A stretch of DNA of 26,702 bases from an uncultured bacterium. Its GTDB lineage: Bacteria; Patescibacteriota; Minisyncoccia; Phycocordibacterales; GWA1-40-21. The notes beneath the pieces were generated by a model. That model did not search any database and had not been told where the DNA came from. It was given only the letters and a program-made list of their open reading frames with translations. Position numbers and translations under genes: made by a program. Positions 12,414-19,622 of the stretch are shown here, in pieces (position 1 is the first letter of the stretch; each line of letters starts with the position of its first letter). The DNA is taken from assembly GCA_903868205.1 (NCBI GenBank), contig CAIPUJ010000096.1, positions 1 through 26,702 on the forward strand, given 5' to 3'.

Positions 12414-14147
12414 ATGAGTATATTAGAAATTTTAGTTAGCAAAAATATAATAAAAAAAGAGGATATAGCCAAGATCGAAAAGGAAATTGGTACATCCGGA
12501 AAAACGCTTGAAGACGTTCTTGAAATTATGGGTGTTTCTACTGATACTGTGCTTCAGGTTAAGGGAGAGTATTTTAATGTGCCGGTTTTAAGTTTGGGTA
12601 CTCATACCGTTCCTTTTTCTATTTTAAAATATATACCAGAAGATGCAGCTACTCATTATGGGGTAGTACCTATATCTGTAAAAGATGGAGTGCTTGAGAT
12701 TGGTGTTCTAGATCCAGAGAATATAGAAGCGAGAGATGCTTTGAATTTTATTGCTGGTAAAATGAATATTCCTTATAAGATTTTTTTGATAGCTGAATCA
12801 GATTTCAAAAAAGTTATTGAAAGTTATAAGGGTATGTCAGGAGAAGTTACTAAAGCATTAAATGAATTAGAGTCTGAATTATCAGATGATCTTGAGGATA
12901 TTGAGATTGTAAAAGAAGGGGTATCTACCAATTCTTCTGAAAAGGGTAAAATTGAAACAAAGATTATAGAGGACGCACCTGTTACAAAGATTGTTGCTAC
13001 CATACTTAGATATGCTACTGAGGGTGGGGCTTCCGATGTACACATTGAACACATGAGAGACCAAATAAGGGTGAGGTTTAGAGTGGACGGGGTTTTAAAT
13101 ACAAGCTTAGTCCTCCCTGTTGAAGTCCACCAAGCTGTTGTTGCGAGAATAAAAATTCTTTCAAACATGAAGCTTGATGAAAAACGTAAACCACAAGACG
13201 GACGTTTTTCTGCAAAAATAGAAGGTAGAAAAATAGATTTTCGTGTATCAACATTTCCTTCATATTTTGGTGAGAAAGTTGTTATGAGAATTTTGGATCA
13301 AGAAAAAGGAGTCAAACCTCTTGAAGATATGGGTATGTCACCTAAACATATGGAAATGGTACGTGAAGCCATTAAAAGACCTTACGGTATGATACTTATT
13401 TCTGGTCCTACTGGATCTGGTAAGACAACTACTTTGTATGCCATGTTAAATGAAATAAACAAAGATCAACAAAATGTTTTGAGTTTGGAAGATCCTATAG
13501 AATATAATATTGACGGTATGAGTCAGTCTCAGGTTTTTCCAGAAATTGGTTATACTTTTGCTTCTGGTTTGAGAACCACATTGAGACAAGATCCAGATGT
13601 TATCATGGTGGGAGAGATTCGTGACAAAGAAACAGCTCAGCTTGCTATTCAGGCGGCTCTTACTGGTCACTTGGTTCTTTCTACCATTCACACAAATACT
13701 GCGACTGGTGTTATCCCTAGACTTATAGACTTGGGAGTAGACCCATTCCTTCTTCCACCTACACTTATTCTTACTATGGCCCAAAGACTTGTTAGAAAGA
13801 TATGTCCAGGCACTGGTATACCTATGCCGATAGAAGGAAGCTTGAAAGAAATGGTAGACAATCAATTTAAAGATTTGCCAGAAGAATTTAAAACAGAGAT
13901 ACCGGATGTCAAAGATATTCTTGGTATAGAGTCTACATCAGCTTGTCCAGGTGGTACAAAGGGTAGGGTAGCTATTTATGAAATGTTCAAGATGAATAAA
14001 GAGATTGAGCAGGTTATCCTTAAGAATCCAGTAGAATCAGCAGTGTTTGATGCAGCGAGAAAAAATGGTCTTATAACAATGAAAGAAGATGCTATGATAA
14101 AGGCAATGAAGAAAATCATTCCTTTCGAATCAATTAACGATTTATAA
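12414..14147 (+). CDS. pilB: Type IV pilus extension ATPase PilB
   Basis: PilB is the cytoplasmic hexameric ATPase that powers pilus polymerisation through PilC. The product has 577 residues. The N-terminal MshEN/GspE-N domain covers about 1-140 and an acidic linker follows. The N2 domain includes ATEGGASDVHIEH (about 201-213). Walker A GPTGSGKTT is at 331-339, the Asp box LEDPIEYN at about 358-365, Walker B DPDVIMVGEIRD at 393-404 and the His box TGHLVLSTIHTN at 417-428. The usual four-cysteine zinc motif near the C-terminus is degenerate: only C464 (KICPGTG) and C511 (ACPGGTKGR) remain. The gene is followed by a receiver-domain gene with its own promoter. Confidence 0.96.
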   Translation: MSILEILVSKNIIKKEDIAKIEKEIGTSGKTLEDVLEIMGVSTDTVLQVKGEYFNVPVLSLGTHTVPFSILKYIPEDAATHYGVVPISVKDGVLEIGVLDPENIEARDALNFIAGKMNIPYKIFLIAESDFKKVIESYKGMSGEVTKALNELESELSDDLEDIEIVKEGVSTNSSEKGKIETKIIEDAPVTKIVATILRYATEGGASDVHIEHMRDQIRVRFRVDGVLNTSLVLPVEVHQAVVARIKILSNMKLDEKRKPQDGRFSAKIEGRKIDFRVSTFPSYFGEKVVMRILDQEKGVKPLEDMGMSPKHMEMVREAIKRPYGMILISGPTGSGKTTTLYAMLNEINKDQQNVLSLEDPIEYNIDGMSQSQVFPEIGYTFASGLRTTLRQDPDVIMVGEIRDKETAQLAIQAALTGHLVLSTIHTNTATGVIPRLIDLGVDPFLLPPTLILTMAQRLVRKICPGTGIPMPIEGSLKEMVDNQFKDLPEEFKTEIPDVKDILGIESTSACPGGTKGRVAIYEMFKMNKEIEQVILKNPVESAVFDAARKNGLITMKEDAMIKAMKKIIPFESINDL

Positions 14148-14161
14148 AAATAATACATAAG

Positions 14162-14170
14162 TGATATAAT
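14162..14170 (+). promoter_or_regulatory. Extended -10 promoter before the receiver gene
   Basis: TGATATAAT ends 7 nt before the ATG at 14178. It gives the receiver, pilT and pilC a promoter of their own and a leaderless start. Confidence 0.7.
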
Positions 14171-14177
14171 AACAGTT

Positions 14178-14570
14178 ATGACAATAGAAAAGAGAAAAAT
14201 ATTAATATTAGATGATGACCGTTTCCTGCTCAATATGTATTCAATGAAATTTGAGAAAAATGGTTTCGAAGTAAAAGTTGCCGGAGGAGGTCCAGAAGCT
14301 CTAGAAATTCTCAAAGAAGGATTTAATCCAGATATCATGCTTATGGATTTGATCATGCCTGTAATGGATGGATTTACTTTTTATGAAACAGCAAAAAAAG
14401 AAAAGCTTGCAGACAATATCATCGCAATAATGCTTACAAATCAAGGACAGGTTTCTGATATAAATAGAGCGAAAGAACTCGGTGTACACGGGTATATAGT
14501 GAAGGCTACGACTATCCCTTCTGAAGTTGTAGAAGAAGTCATACAAATTTTTAACAATAATAAAAAATAA
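14178..14570 (+). CDS. CheY-like single-domain response regulator within the pilus operon
   Basis: The product has 130 residues and is a receiver domain only, with no DNA-binding or output domain. The acidic pocket is D12-D13-D14, the phosphoacceptor is D57 in LMDLIMP, the switch threonine is T87 in IMLTNQG and the conserved lysine is K109 in YIVKATT. It should therefore be phosphorylated by a histidine kinase; none is in the window. It sits between pilB and pilT with 1 nt to the pilT ATG, so a role in choosing between extension and retraction, as PilG, PilH or CheY-like proteins do in other pilus systems, is likely by context. The DNA sequence shows no fusion or truncation. Confidence 0.93.
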   Translation: MTIEKRKILILDDDRFLLNMYSMKFEKNGFEVKVAGGGPEALEILKEGFNPDIMLMDLIMPVMDGFTFYETAKKEKLADNIIAIMLTNQGQVSDINRAKELGVHGYIVKATTIPSEVVEEVIQIFNNNKK

Positions 14571-14571
14571 T

Positions 14572-15633
14572 ATGGACTACAATCTAGAATTAAAAGATTT
14601 GATAAAAACAGTTGCTCAAGAGGGTGCATCAGACTTACATCTTTCTGAGGGTAGAAGACCTACTATTAGAGTTTCTGGTTTTTTAATTCCTCTTGTAAAA
14701 AAAGAAATTCTTAATAAAGAGGCTTTAGATGCAATTATCACAATTCTTCTTACAAAAGAAAATAAAGAACTTTTCTTAAAGAACAAGGAAATGGATTTTT
14801 CTTTTAACACCGAAGAAGGGGTGAGATTTAGAGGTAATGCTTTTTACCAACAAGGGTCAGTGAGTATTGCTCTCCGTTTGATACCAAAGAAAATAAGAAG
14901 TTTCGAAGAGCTTAATCTCCCCGAGGCATTGAAAGCTTTTGCAGACAAAGAACAAGGCTTCTTCCTTGTGGTTGGTCCGGTTGGCCATGGTAAATCCACT
15001 ACTTTAGCCGCAATGATAGAAAGCATAAACGACAGCAGAGCAGAGCATATTCTTACTATCGAAGATCCTATAGAATATTTGTATGAGCAAAAGAAATCAA
15101 TAATAGACCAAAGAGAAGTAAAGATAGACACAGTAGATTTCCCTACAGCATTACAGAGTATGTTTAGAGAAGATATCGATGTGGCTCTTATCGGAGAGAT
15201 GCGTGGAGCAGAGACTATTGCTACTGCTGTGACTGCTGCGGAAACAGGGCATTTGGTATTTTCTACATTACATACAAATAGTGCATCACAAACAATAAGC
15301 AGAATCATAGATTCATTCCCTGGAGAACAGCAAAATCAAATCAGAGTTCAACTTGCTGGAAGCTTAAATGGAATATTCTCACAGCGCCTTGTACCAAGAA
15401 TTTCTGGCGGACTTATTCCAGCTTATGAATTACTTATAAACAACACAGCAATCTCAAATCTTATAAGAGAAAATAGAATACATGAAATAAATTCTGTTAT
15501 AGAAACTTCTTCTCAAGATGGTATGGTAGATATGAATAGATCACTTGCAGAACTCGTATCAAAAGGGGAGATAACAATAGAAGATGCTTACAGACACGCA
15601 CTAGACCCAAGAGTTTTGGAAAGAATGCTTTAA
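14572..15633 (+). CDS. pilT: Type IV pilus retraction ATPase PilT
   Basis: PilT depolymerises the pilus, which drives twitching motility and DNA uptake. The product has 353 residues, the family's normal length. The start MDYNLELKDLIKTVAQEGAS and SDLHLSEGRRPTIRVSG match the N2 domain. Walker A is GPVGHGKST (135-143), the Asp box is TIEDPIEYL (about 162-170), Walker B is DIDVALIGEMRG (201-212) and the His box is TGHLVFSTLHTN (225-236). The C-terminal AISNLIRENRIHEI corresponds to the conserved AIRNLIRE element needed for retraction. The P-loop has His where Ser or Thr is common (GHGKS), as in many PilT proteins. It is flanked by the receiver gene (1-nt gap) and pilC (14-nt gap). Confidence 0.96.
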   Translation: MDYNLELKDLIKTVAQEGASDLHLSEGRRPTIRVSGFLIPLVKKEILNKEALDAIITILLTKENKELFLKNKEMDFSFNTEEGVRFRGNAFYQQGSVSIALRLIPKKIRSFEELNLPEALKAFADKEQGFFLVVGPVGHGKSTTLAAMIESINDSRAEHILTIEDPIEYLYEQKKSIIDQREVKIDTVDFPTALQSMFREDIDVALIGEMRGAETIATAVTAAETGHLVFSTLHTNSASQTISRIIDSFPGEQQNQIRVQLAGSLNGIFSQRLVPRISGGLIPAYELLINNTAISNLIRENRIHEINSVIETSSQDGMVDMNRSLAELVSKGEITIEDAYRHALDPRVLERML

Positions 15634-15647
15634 TTTAAAAATATAAA

Positions 15648-16853
15648 ATGACTTTCAAATATAAAACAATAGATGCTACAGGAGGACAGATTGCTGGTTC
15701 TATTGATGCTATCAATATGGAAGTTGCAATAAGTGCACTTCAAAAAAGAGGTCTCACTATCGTTTCTATTTCTCCAGAACAGACTGAATCAATTTTTGGT
15801 AAAAATATCACTTTCTTTGAAAGAGTCTCAAACAAAGATGTTGTTATTCTTTCAAGACAGATGGCGACGCTTTTCGAAGCCCAGGTTTCAGCACTTAGGG
15901 TGTTTCAACTTCTTGCGATGCAGTCAGAAAACCCATCTCTTAGAAAGAAATTGAAAGAGGTTGTAGATGATTTGCAGGCTGGTAGCACTATTTCAAATGC
16001 TCTCTCTAAACATCCAAAAGTTTTTTCTATGTTTTATATAAACATGGTTAAGTCTGGAGAAGAGTCTGGTAAGCTAGATCAGACTTTTATGTATCTTGCA
16101 GATTATTTAGACAGAACATATGAAGTTACTTCAAAAGTAAAAACAGCCCTTATTTATCCAGCCTTTGTTATATTTACTTTTATTGCCGTTATGGTACTTA
16201 TGCTTACTGTGGTTATACCAAAAATCGCTGGAATTTTGAAAGATTCTGGTCAGGCAGTACCTATATATACCAAGATCGTTATGGCGCTTTCTGATTTCCT
16301 TGTAAACTACGGAATATTTTTCTTGATAGCGCTTATTATAGGAGGTTTCTTTTTGTGGAGATATCTCATGACAGAAAATGGTAGATATTCACTAGATAGT
16401 GCGAAGATAAATACACCCTTTGTTAAAAATCTCTATAGTAAGTTATATCTTTCAAGAATTGCAGACAACATGAATACCATGCTTCTTTCTGGTATACCTA
16501 TGGTGAGAGGGTTAGACCTAACTTCAAATGTTGTTGAAAATGCAGTATTCAAGAAAATTATTGATAAAACAGTAGAAGATGTAAAAGGTGGAAGTTCTGT
16601 ATCAGATGCTTTTGCCAAACATGAAGAGATGCCAGGAATATTCGTACAGATGGTAAAGATAGGAGAGGAGACTGGTCAGCTTGGAAATATTTTGAAAACT
16701 CTTGCAGCATTCTATAGAAGAGAGGTTACAAACTCTATCGATTCACTTGTAAGTCTTATCGAGCCTGCGATGATTGTACTTCTCGGTCTTGGTGTTGCTT
16801 TCCTTCTAGCTTCTGTTCTTATACCTATATATAATATTTCTTCTGGAGTATAG
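15648..16853 (+). CDS. pilC: Type IV pilus inner-membrane platform protein PilC
   Basis: PilC (GspF family) is the polytopic platform on which PilB and PilT act to add or remove pilins. The product has 401 residues, the usual size. It has two GspF repeats: the first cytoplasmic domain includes VILSRQMATLFEAQVSALR (about 65-83) and SNALSKHPKVFSMFYINMV, and is followed by a membrane helix near 170-190. The second domain includes SRIADNMNTMLLSGIPMVRG and HEEMPGIFVQMVKIGEETGQ. A C-terminal membrane helix (about 370-395) follows SLVSLIEPAMIVLLGLGVAF. It ends the motor operon; the intrinsic terminator lies about 135 bp downstream, beyond a large inverted repeat. Confidence 0.96.
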   Translation: MTFKYKTIDATGGQIAGSIDAINMEVAISALQKRGLTIVSISPEQTESIFGKNITFFERVSNKDVVILSRQMATLFEAQVSALRVFQLLAMQSENPSLRKKLKEVVDDLQAGSTISNALSKHPKVFSMFYINMVKSGEESGKLDQTFMYLADYLDRTYEVTSKVKTALIYPAFVIFTFIAVMVLMLTVVIPKIAGILKDSGQAVPIYTKIVMALSDFLVNYGIFFLIALIIGGFFLWRYLMTENGRYSLDSAKINTPFVKNLYSKLYLSRIADNMNTMLLSGIPMVRGLDLTSNVVENAVFKKIIDKTVEDVKGGSSVSDAFAKHEEMPGIFVQMVKIGEETGQLGNILKTLAAFYRREVTNSIDSLVSLIEPAMIVLLGLGVAFLLASVLIPIYNISSGV

Positions 16854-16863
16854 AGGCTCGCTC

Positions 16864-16958
16864 GGGTATTCGGTTTTGGAACACGCGTAATTTTTCTGCT
16901 GAAAAATTCGCTCACTCTCATACCGTCGTATTCCGAGAGTTTCCAAAACCGAATACCC
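16864..16958. repeat. 18-bp perfect inverted repeat enclosing structured repeat copy 4
   Basis: GGGTATTCGGTTTTGGAA (16864-16881) and its exact complement (16941-16958) flank a 59-nt centre. Short GCTCGCTC-type sequence continues outside on both sides. The pilC stop codon is only about 10 nt from the left arm. Confidence 0.8.
16882..16940 (-). repeat. Structured repeat, copy 4
   Basis: Read on the minus strand, it contains CTCTC, GGA, ATAC-GACG-GTAT and GAGAG, then a hairpin ATTTTTC-AGCA-GAAAAAT with GCG/CGC outside it. The first hairpin stem is ATAC/GTAT where copies 2 and 3 have GCAC/GTGC and GCGC/GTGC, a compensatory change that keeps the fold, with the flanking GGA and GAG conserved. Confidence 0.65.
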
Positions 16959-17068
16959 TCGCTCGCTTACTTGCAGAGTAAGAAAAGTGTCGCTAACTGC
17001 GGCTTTTTTTATTTCTTATATTTTTAAAAAGTGAAACCTCGCTCGCTTACTGGCAGAGCAGAAAAAGT
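16957..17068 (+). repeat. Direct repeat pair downstream of pilC
   Basis: CCTCGCTCGCTTACT followed by GCAGAG occurs at about 16957 and again at 17037, 80 bp apart, with further similarity to an AAAAGT end. The first copy also forms CTTACT-TGCAG-AGTAAG. No protein gene explains it. Confidence 0.6.
16989..17010 (+). terminator. Intrinsic terminator of the pilus motor operon
   Basis: GTCGC (16989-16993) pairs with GCGGC (16999-17003), including one G-U pair, and is followed by seven T residues. Confidence 0.65.
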
Positions 17069-17128
17069 CGGAGGTCTCTCCTTGAGGAGGAGTCTTCGAC
17101 GGGAAAAGGTGAGTCCTCCGATTTTTTT
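17068..17128 (+). terminator. Branched hairpin with T tract, possible terminator or small RNA end
   Basis: TCGGAGG (17068-17074) pairs with CCTCCGA (17115-17121), followed by seven T residues. Inside are CTCC-TTGA-GGAG and GTC-TTC-GAC hairpins, so the whole looks like a three-way junction ending in a terminator. Confidence 0.45.
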
Positions 17129-17157
17129 GTCTTTGCGAGCTTGTCGCTCAAATCATA

Positions 17158-17190
17158 GGTCCGACCTTAAATCCCAAGAAAGGTCGGACC
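17158..17190. repeat. 11-bp inverted repeat
   Basis: GGTCCGACCTT (17158-17168) and its exact complement (17180-17190) enclose an 11-nt loop. No T tract follows on either strand. Confidence 0.6.
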
Positions 17191-17212
17191 CAAGATTTCA
17201 TCTCTCGTTTAG

Positions 17213-17239
17213 AAAAACCAAGGCGATGCCTTGGTTTTT
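17213..17239. terminator. Bidirectional-looking terminator before the pilin promoter
   Basis: AAAAACCAAGGC and GCCTTGGTTTTT form a 12-bp perfect stem with loop GAT and A/T ends on both sides. It insulates the major pilin unit from upstream transcription. Confidence 0.8.
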
Positions 17240-17327
17240 GCACTTTATACTTTATAAACTTTATGACCTTTATACTTATTTACTTATCCACACCACCTTA
17301 CCTTTACACTTTTTTATTAAAAAGGTG

Positions 17328-17333
17328 TATAAT
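17328..17333 (+). promoter_or_regulatory. Predicted promoter of the major pilin gene
   Basis: TATAAT at 17328-17333 is preceded directly by TG; TTTACA at 17303-17308 is a possible -35 with a long 19-bp spacing. The predicted start near 17340 leaves a leader of about 210 nt, which is unlike the leaderless genes around it. Confidence 0.55.
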
Positions 17334-17340
17334 ATGTATA

Positions 17341-17550
17341 TAAGCTTGGGCTTCGCGCGAAGCTAATCGTTTTTCAAAATTTTTTACCCTGAGCAAGTAA
17401 AAAAATCTACTGAAAAACTCAAGCGAATTATTAGTTAATTGATTTTTAATGCCGACGTAGAGCGAATGGAATGAGGAAGTAAACTTCATCATTTCTGAGC
17501 CGAGGAAGGCATAAAGATTTTAATATCTTATCGATAAAAATTAAAAAAAT
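17341..17550 (+). promoter_or_regulatory. Structured 5' leader of the major pilin mRNA
   Basis: Hairpin GCTTCG/CGAAGC (17350-17363) stands near the 5' end. A nested domain pairs CTAAT (17363-17367) with ATTAG (17430-17434), GTTTTTC (17369-17375) with GAAAAAC (17412-17418) and ATTTTTTAC (17379-17387) with GTAAAAAAAT (17397-17406). A second domain pairs ATGCC (17449-17453) with GGCAT (17508-17512) around AATGAGGAAGT/ACTTCATCATT with one mismatch. The last 38 nt before the ATG are A/T only apart from a few bases. Confidence 0.6.
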
Positions 17551-17985
17551 ATGAATAAAAAAGGTTTTACATTGATTGAGCTTTTGGTGGTTATTGCCAT
17601 CATTGGTATTCTATCTTCAGTCGTTCTTGCTTCGTTGAATTCTGCGAGATCAAAGGGTGGCGATGCTGCAGTTAAGTCTAACATTGCTGGTTTAAGAGCA
17701 CAGGCAGAATTGTCTTACGATGATCTTGGTAATTATTCAGCCGTTTGTGCTAGTTCAACAAATGCTTTGGCTGCAGCAAAAAGTGCTGCTGGTCTGTCTA
17801 CTACAAACAATACCACTTTTGCAACCGCGGGTTCAGCTGGAACAATCACCTGTCACGCTACTAGTACCGGGTATGCTATAGAGGCTCCGTTGAAGACTTC
17901 TGGATTTTTCTGTATTGATAGTACTGGTATAGCTGCGGCAACAACTTCTTCTGCTCTTGGTGCTTCTGATTCTACTTGTAATTAA
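17551..17985 (+). CDS. pilA: Type IV major pilin
   Basis: The product has 144 residues. A 4-residue leader MNKK plus Gly is cut before FTLIELLVVIAIIGILSSVVL, a canonical class III prepilin N-terminus with Glu at +5. The stalk helix continues through NSARSKGGDAAVKSNIAGLRAQAELSYDDLG, followed by a small Ala/Ser/Thr-rich globular head with four cysteines (CAS, TCHA, FFCID, STCN) that may form two disulfides. Ala, Ser and Thr richness and its own promoter, folded leader and strong terminator suggest it is the abundant fibre subunit; this rests on context, not on expression data. PilD encoded at 21412 is the expected processing enzyme. Confidence 0.9.
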   Translation: MNKKGFTLIELLVVIAIIGILSSVVLASLNSARSKGGDAAVKSNIAGLRAQAELSYDDLGNYSAVCASSTNALAAAKSAAGLSTTNNTTFATAGSAGTITCHATSTGYAIEAPLKTSGFFCIDSTGIAAATTSSALGASDSTCN

Positions 17986-17986
17986 G

Positions 17987-18029
17987 TTTTAGGATTTAGT
18001 AAGGATACTCTTACTAGAGAATCTTAAAA
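17987..18029 (+). repeat. Hairpin in the pilin 3' untranslated region
   Basis: TAGTAAG (17997-18003) pairs with CTTACTA (18010-18016). GATT/AATC and TTTTA/TTAAAA extend it with a small bulge. It stands between the pilin stop and the terminator and may protect the mRNA. Confidence 0.5.
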
Positions 18030-18030
18030 G

Positions 18031-18056
18031 AAAAAACTCGCAACCGCGAGTTTTTT
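18031..18056 (+). terminator. Intrinsic terminator of the major pilin gene
   Basis: AAAAAACTCGC and GCGAGTTTTTT form an 11-bp stem with loop AACC followed by T-rich sequence. Confidence 0.88.
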
Positions 18057-18076
18057 CTTTTTTATTTCTCATAGAA

Positions 18077-18085
18077 TGATATAAT
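18077..18085 (+). promoter_or_regulatory. Extended -10 promoter, leaderless geometry
   Basis: TGATATAAT ends 7 nt before the ATG at 18093. Confidence 0.7.
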
Positions 18086-18092
18086 ATTACTC

Positions 18093-19577
18093 ATGATAAA
18101 AGTTACTAAACAAATTTTACTACTCATTATTGTTATTTTAATAATTATTGGTTTTTATTTTGTTTATAATTATTTTTTGGATAGCGATCTTCGATCTGAA
18201 GATAAGAGACTTTCTGAAAGAGAACTCTATATAAAATCTAAGTTCGGCGGTTTAGTAGACAAAACAAAACTTGAAGAAGGTTTTTGGTATCTTGTTACTG
18301 ATAAATATGGCAATGAATCTATAGCTTTTTTTAATCTAGAGGACCTTATAAATAGTGATCTCACAGATTCAGAAATTGATGGCATTTATAATCAGGCAAA
18401 GAATGCTAAAATATCAGACAAGAGGGCGTATACAAGCGTTTCAGAAAAAGATTTGCCTTCAGATATGCAATTTCACAATGCAATTTTAGCGTCACCACTT
18501 TCGGAAGATAAGAATAAATATTTATCTATTAAAGAAAATTTAATTGCGTCGCTACAAACTGGGGACGTTTCTAAAGAGGAATTGATTCAGCTTGCTTATA
18601 TATATGAACTTGAGGGTAAATATGCAGAAAGAGACGTTATAAATAAAAAAATCTGCACAAGTTTTAATGATAGGTGTAGTGATAGTATATCAGTAGAGAT
18701 TATGGGGATCGTTAAAGATATTCGAGGTTGGGCTGTTCAAAATGCTGAGGTTTATGTTTTGAGTGAGCGTGGTATTAAACCAGTTTTGAGTGATGAGAAC
18801 GGTGCCTACAGAGTATCTATGAAAGTTAATGAATTACAAAAGGTTCGTTTAAAAATAACAAAGAGAGGTTATTCAGATGCAATCGTAAATGTTACTATTT
18901 TAACAAAATCTAAAAAAAGATATCATGTAGAGGATGCTATTATAAATAGTGCAAACAATATTTTTACTGTAGATACGATTAAAAAAACAATTACTGGGGG
19001 AGATAATCAAATAATAAATAATTCAGCAATAATAAATACACCTCAAAGTACATATACAATTCCACTCAATATATTTTTTGATAAAAATGGTAAGGTTTTT
19101 TCTGGGCAAGTTGAAGCTTTTGTATATGAGTTTACCAGAGACACTGTACCTATGAGTATCATGTCAGTGGATACTTTCGATACAGTAAGAGGATATGCTG
19201 GGAATCTTATGCAAACATTTGGTATGCCTTATATTCAGTTTTTTGATAAAGATGGTAATGTGTTGTATGTGAAGAAAAGCTTACCTATTAAGCTTGTATA
19301 TAGAATGTATCATATGGGTGATCTTTATTCTGGTAGTACAAACATCTATGAGCCAGTTACTGAGAGAGATGTTGAGGAAATGATTCATTTTTCTAAAAAC
19401 AGCAAGGAAGAATATCCTATAACAAGACAGTTTCTTATTGATAGTCAACTTCTTAAATTCCCAGCATGGTGGATTTTTGATCAAAGTAAAGGTGTTTGGG
19501 ATAATATGGGTTATAAATTGGTCGATTCCAGTGGAACAATAGAAACTATCTTTTACACAATAAAAGATGTGATATAA
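18093..19577 (+). CDS. Membrane-anchored extracellular protein with carboxypeptidase-regulatory-like domain
   Basis: The product has 494 residues. An N-terminal transmembrane anchor (about 7-28) leaves the rest outside the cell. A helical region of about 35-190 is followed by a beta-sandwich like the CarboxypepD regulatory or Ig-like fold (about 203-275: VEIMGIVKDIRGWAVQNAEVY broken by SERG, then SDENGAYRVSMKV and LKITKRGY). The C-terminal half (about 300-480) has surface-protein features such as YIQFFDKDGNVLYVKKS and WWIFDQSKGVWDNMG, which resemble repeats in adhesion proteins. The function is unknown; an adhesin or pilus accessory role is inferred from its place between pilin genes. The promoter gives a leaderless start, and the stop overlaps a promoter for the next gene. 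Confidence 0.75.
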   Translation: MIKVTKQILLLIIVILIIIGFYFVYNYFLDSDLRSEDKRLSERELYIKSKFGGLVDKTKLEEGFWYLVTDKYGNESIAFFNLEDLINSDLTDSEIDGIYNQAKNAKISDKRAYTSVSEKDLPSDMQFHNAILASPLSEDKNKYLSIKENLIASLQTGDVSKEELIQLAYIYELEGKYAERDVINKKICTSFNDRCSDSISVEIMGIVKDIRGWAVQNAEVYVLSERGIKPVLSDENGAYRVSMKVNELQKVRLKITKRGYSDAIVNVTILTKSKKRYHVEDAIINSANNIFTVDTIKKTITGGDNQIINNSAIINTPQSTYTIPLNIFFDKNGKVFSGQVEAFVYEFTRDTVPMSIMSVDTFDTVRGYAGNLMQTFGMPYIQFFDKDGNVLYVKKSLPIKLVYRMYHMGDLYSGSTNIYEPVTERDVEEMIHFSKNSKEEYPITRQFLIDSQLLKFPAWWIFDQSKGVWDNMGYKLVDSSGTIETIFYTIKDVI

Positions 19578-19578
19578 T
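19570..19578 (+). promoter_or_regulatory. Extended -10 promoter overlapping the upstream stop codon
   Basis: TGATATAAT (19570-19578) contains the TAA stop of the preceding gene. The ATG of the next gene is at 19623, so this transcript would have a leader of about 38 nt, without a clear Shine-Dalgarno. Confidence 0.55.
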
Positions 19579-19622
19579 TTTAAGTAGTATTATTGGCTTT
19601 TTGTTAATTTAATTTATTAAAG

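Larger units (their letters stand above)
16854..17327. other. Repeat-rich gap between pilC and the pilin promoter
   Basis: No credible protein gene is present. The region holds one structured repeat inside an 18-bp inverted repeat, a direct repeat pair, the operon terminator, a branched hairpin, an 11-bp inverted repeat and a strong terminator. The density of palindromes suggests repeated insertion of small elements behind the operon. Confidence 0.7.

Noticed and set aside
13446..13865. Minus-strand 139-codon open frame inside pilB
   Set aside because: It lies opposite the conserved Walker and His boxes of PilB and has no recognisable features.
14844..15308. Minus-strand 154-codon open frame inside pilT
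   Set aside because: It lies opposite conserved PilT motifs, so the plus-strand gene explains the open frame.
16854..17327. Possible CRISPR array in the repeat-rich gap
   Set aside because: The repeats are palindromes and one direct pair, not evenly spaced identical repeats with unique spacers, and no cas gene is near.
17031..17366. A 111-codon open frame in the pilC-pilin gap
   Set aside because: It starts at GTG, is rich in Arg and Ser, runs through several palindromes, a terminator and the pilin promoter, and resembles no family. It is a by-product of repeat DNA.
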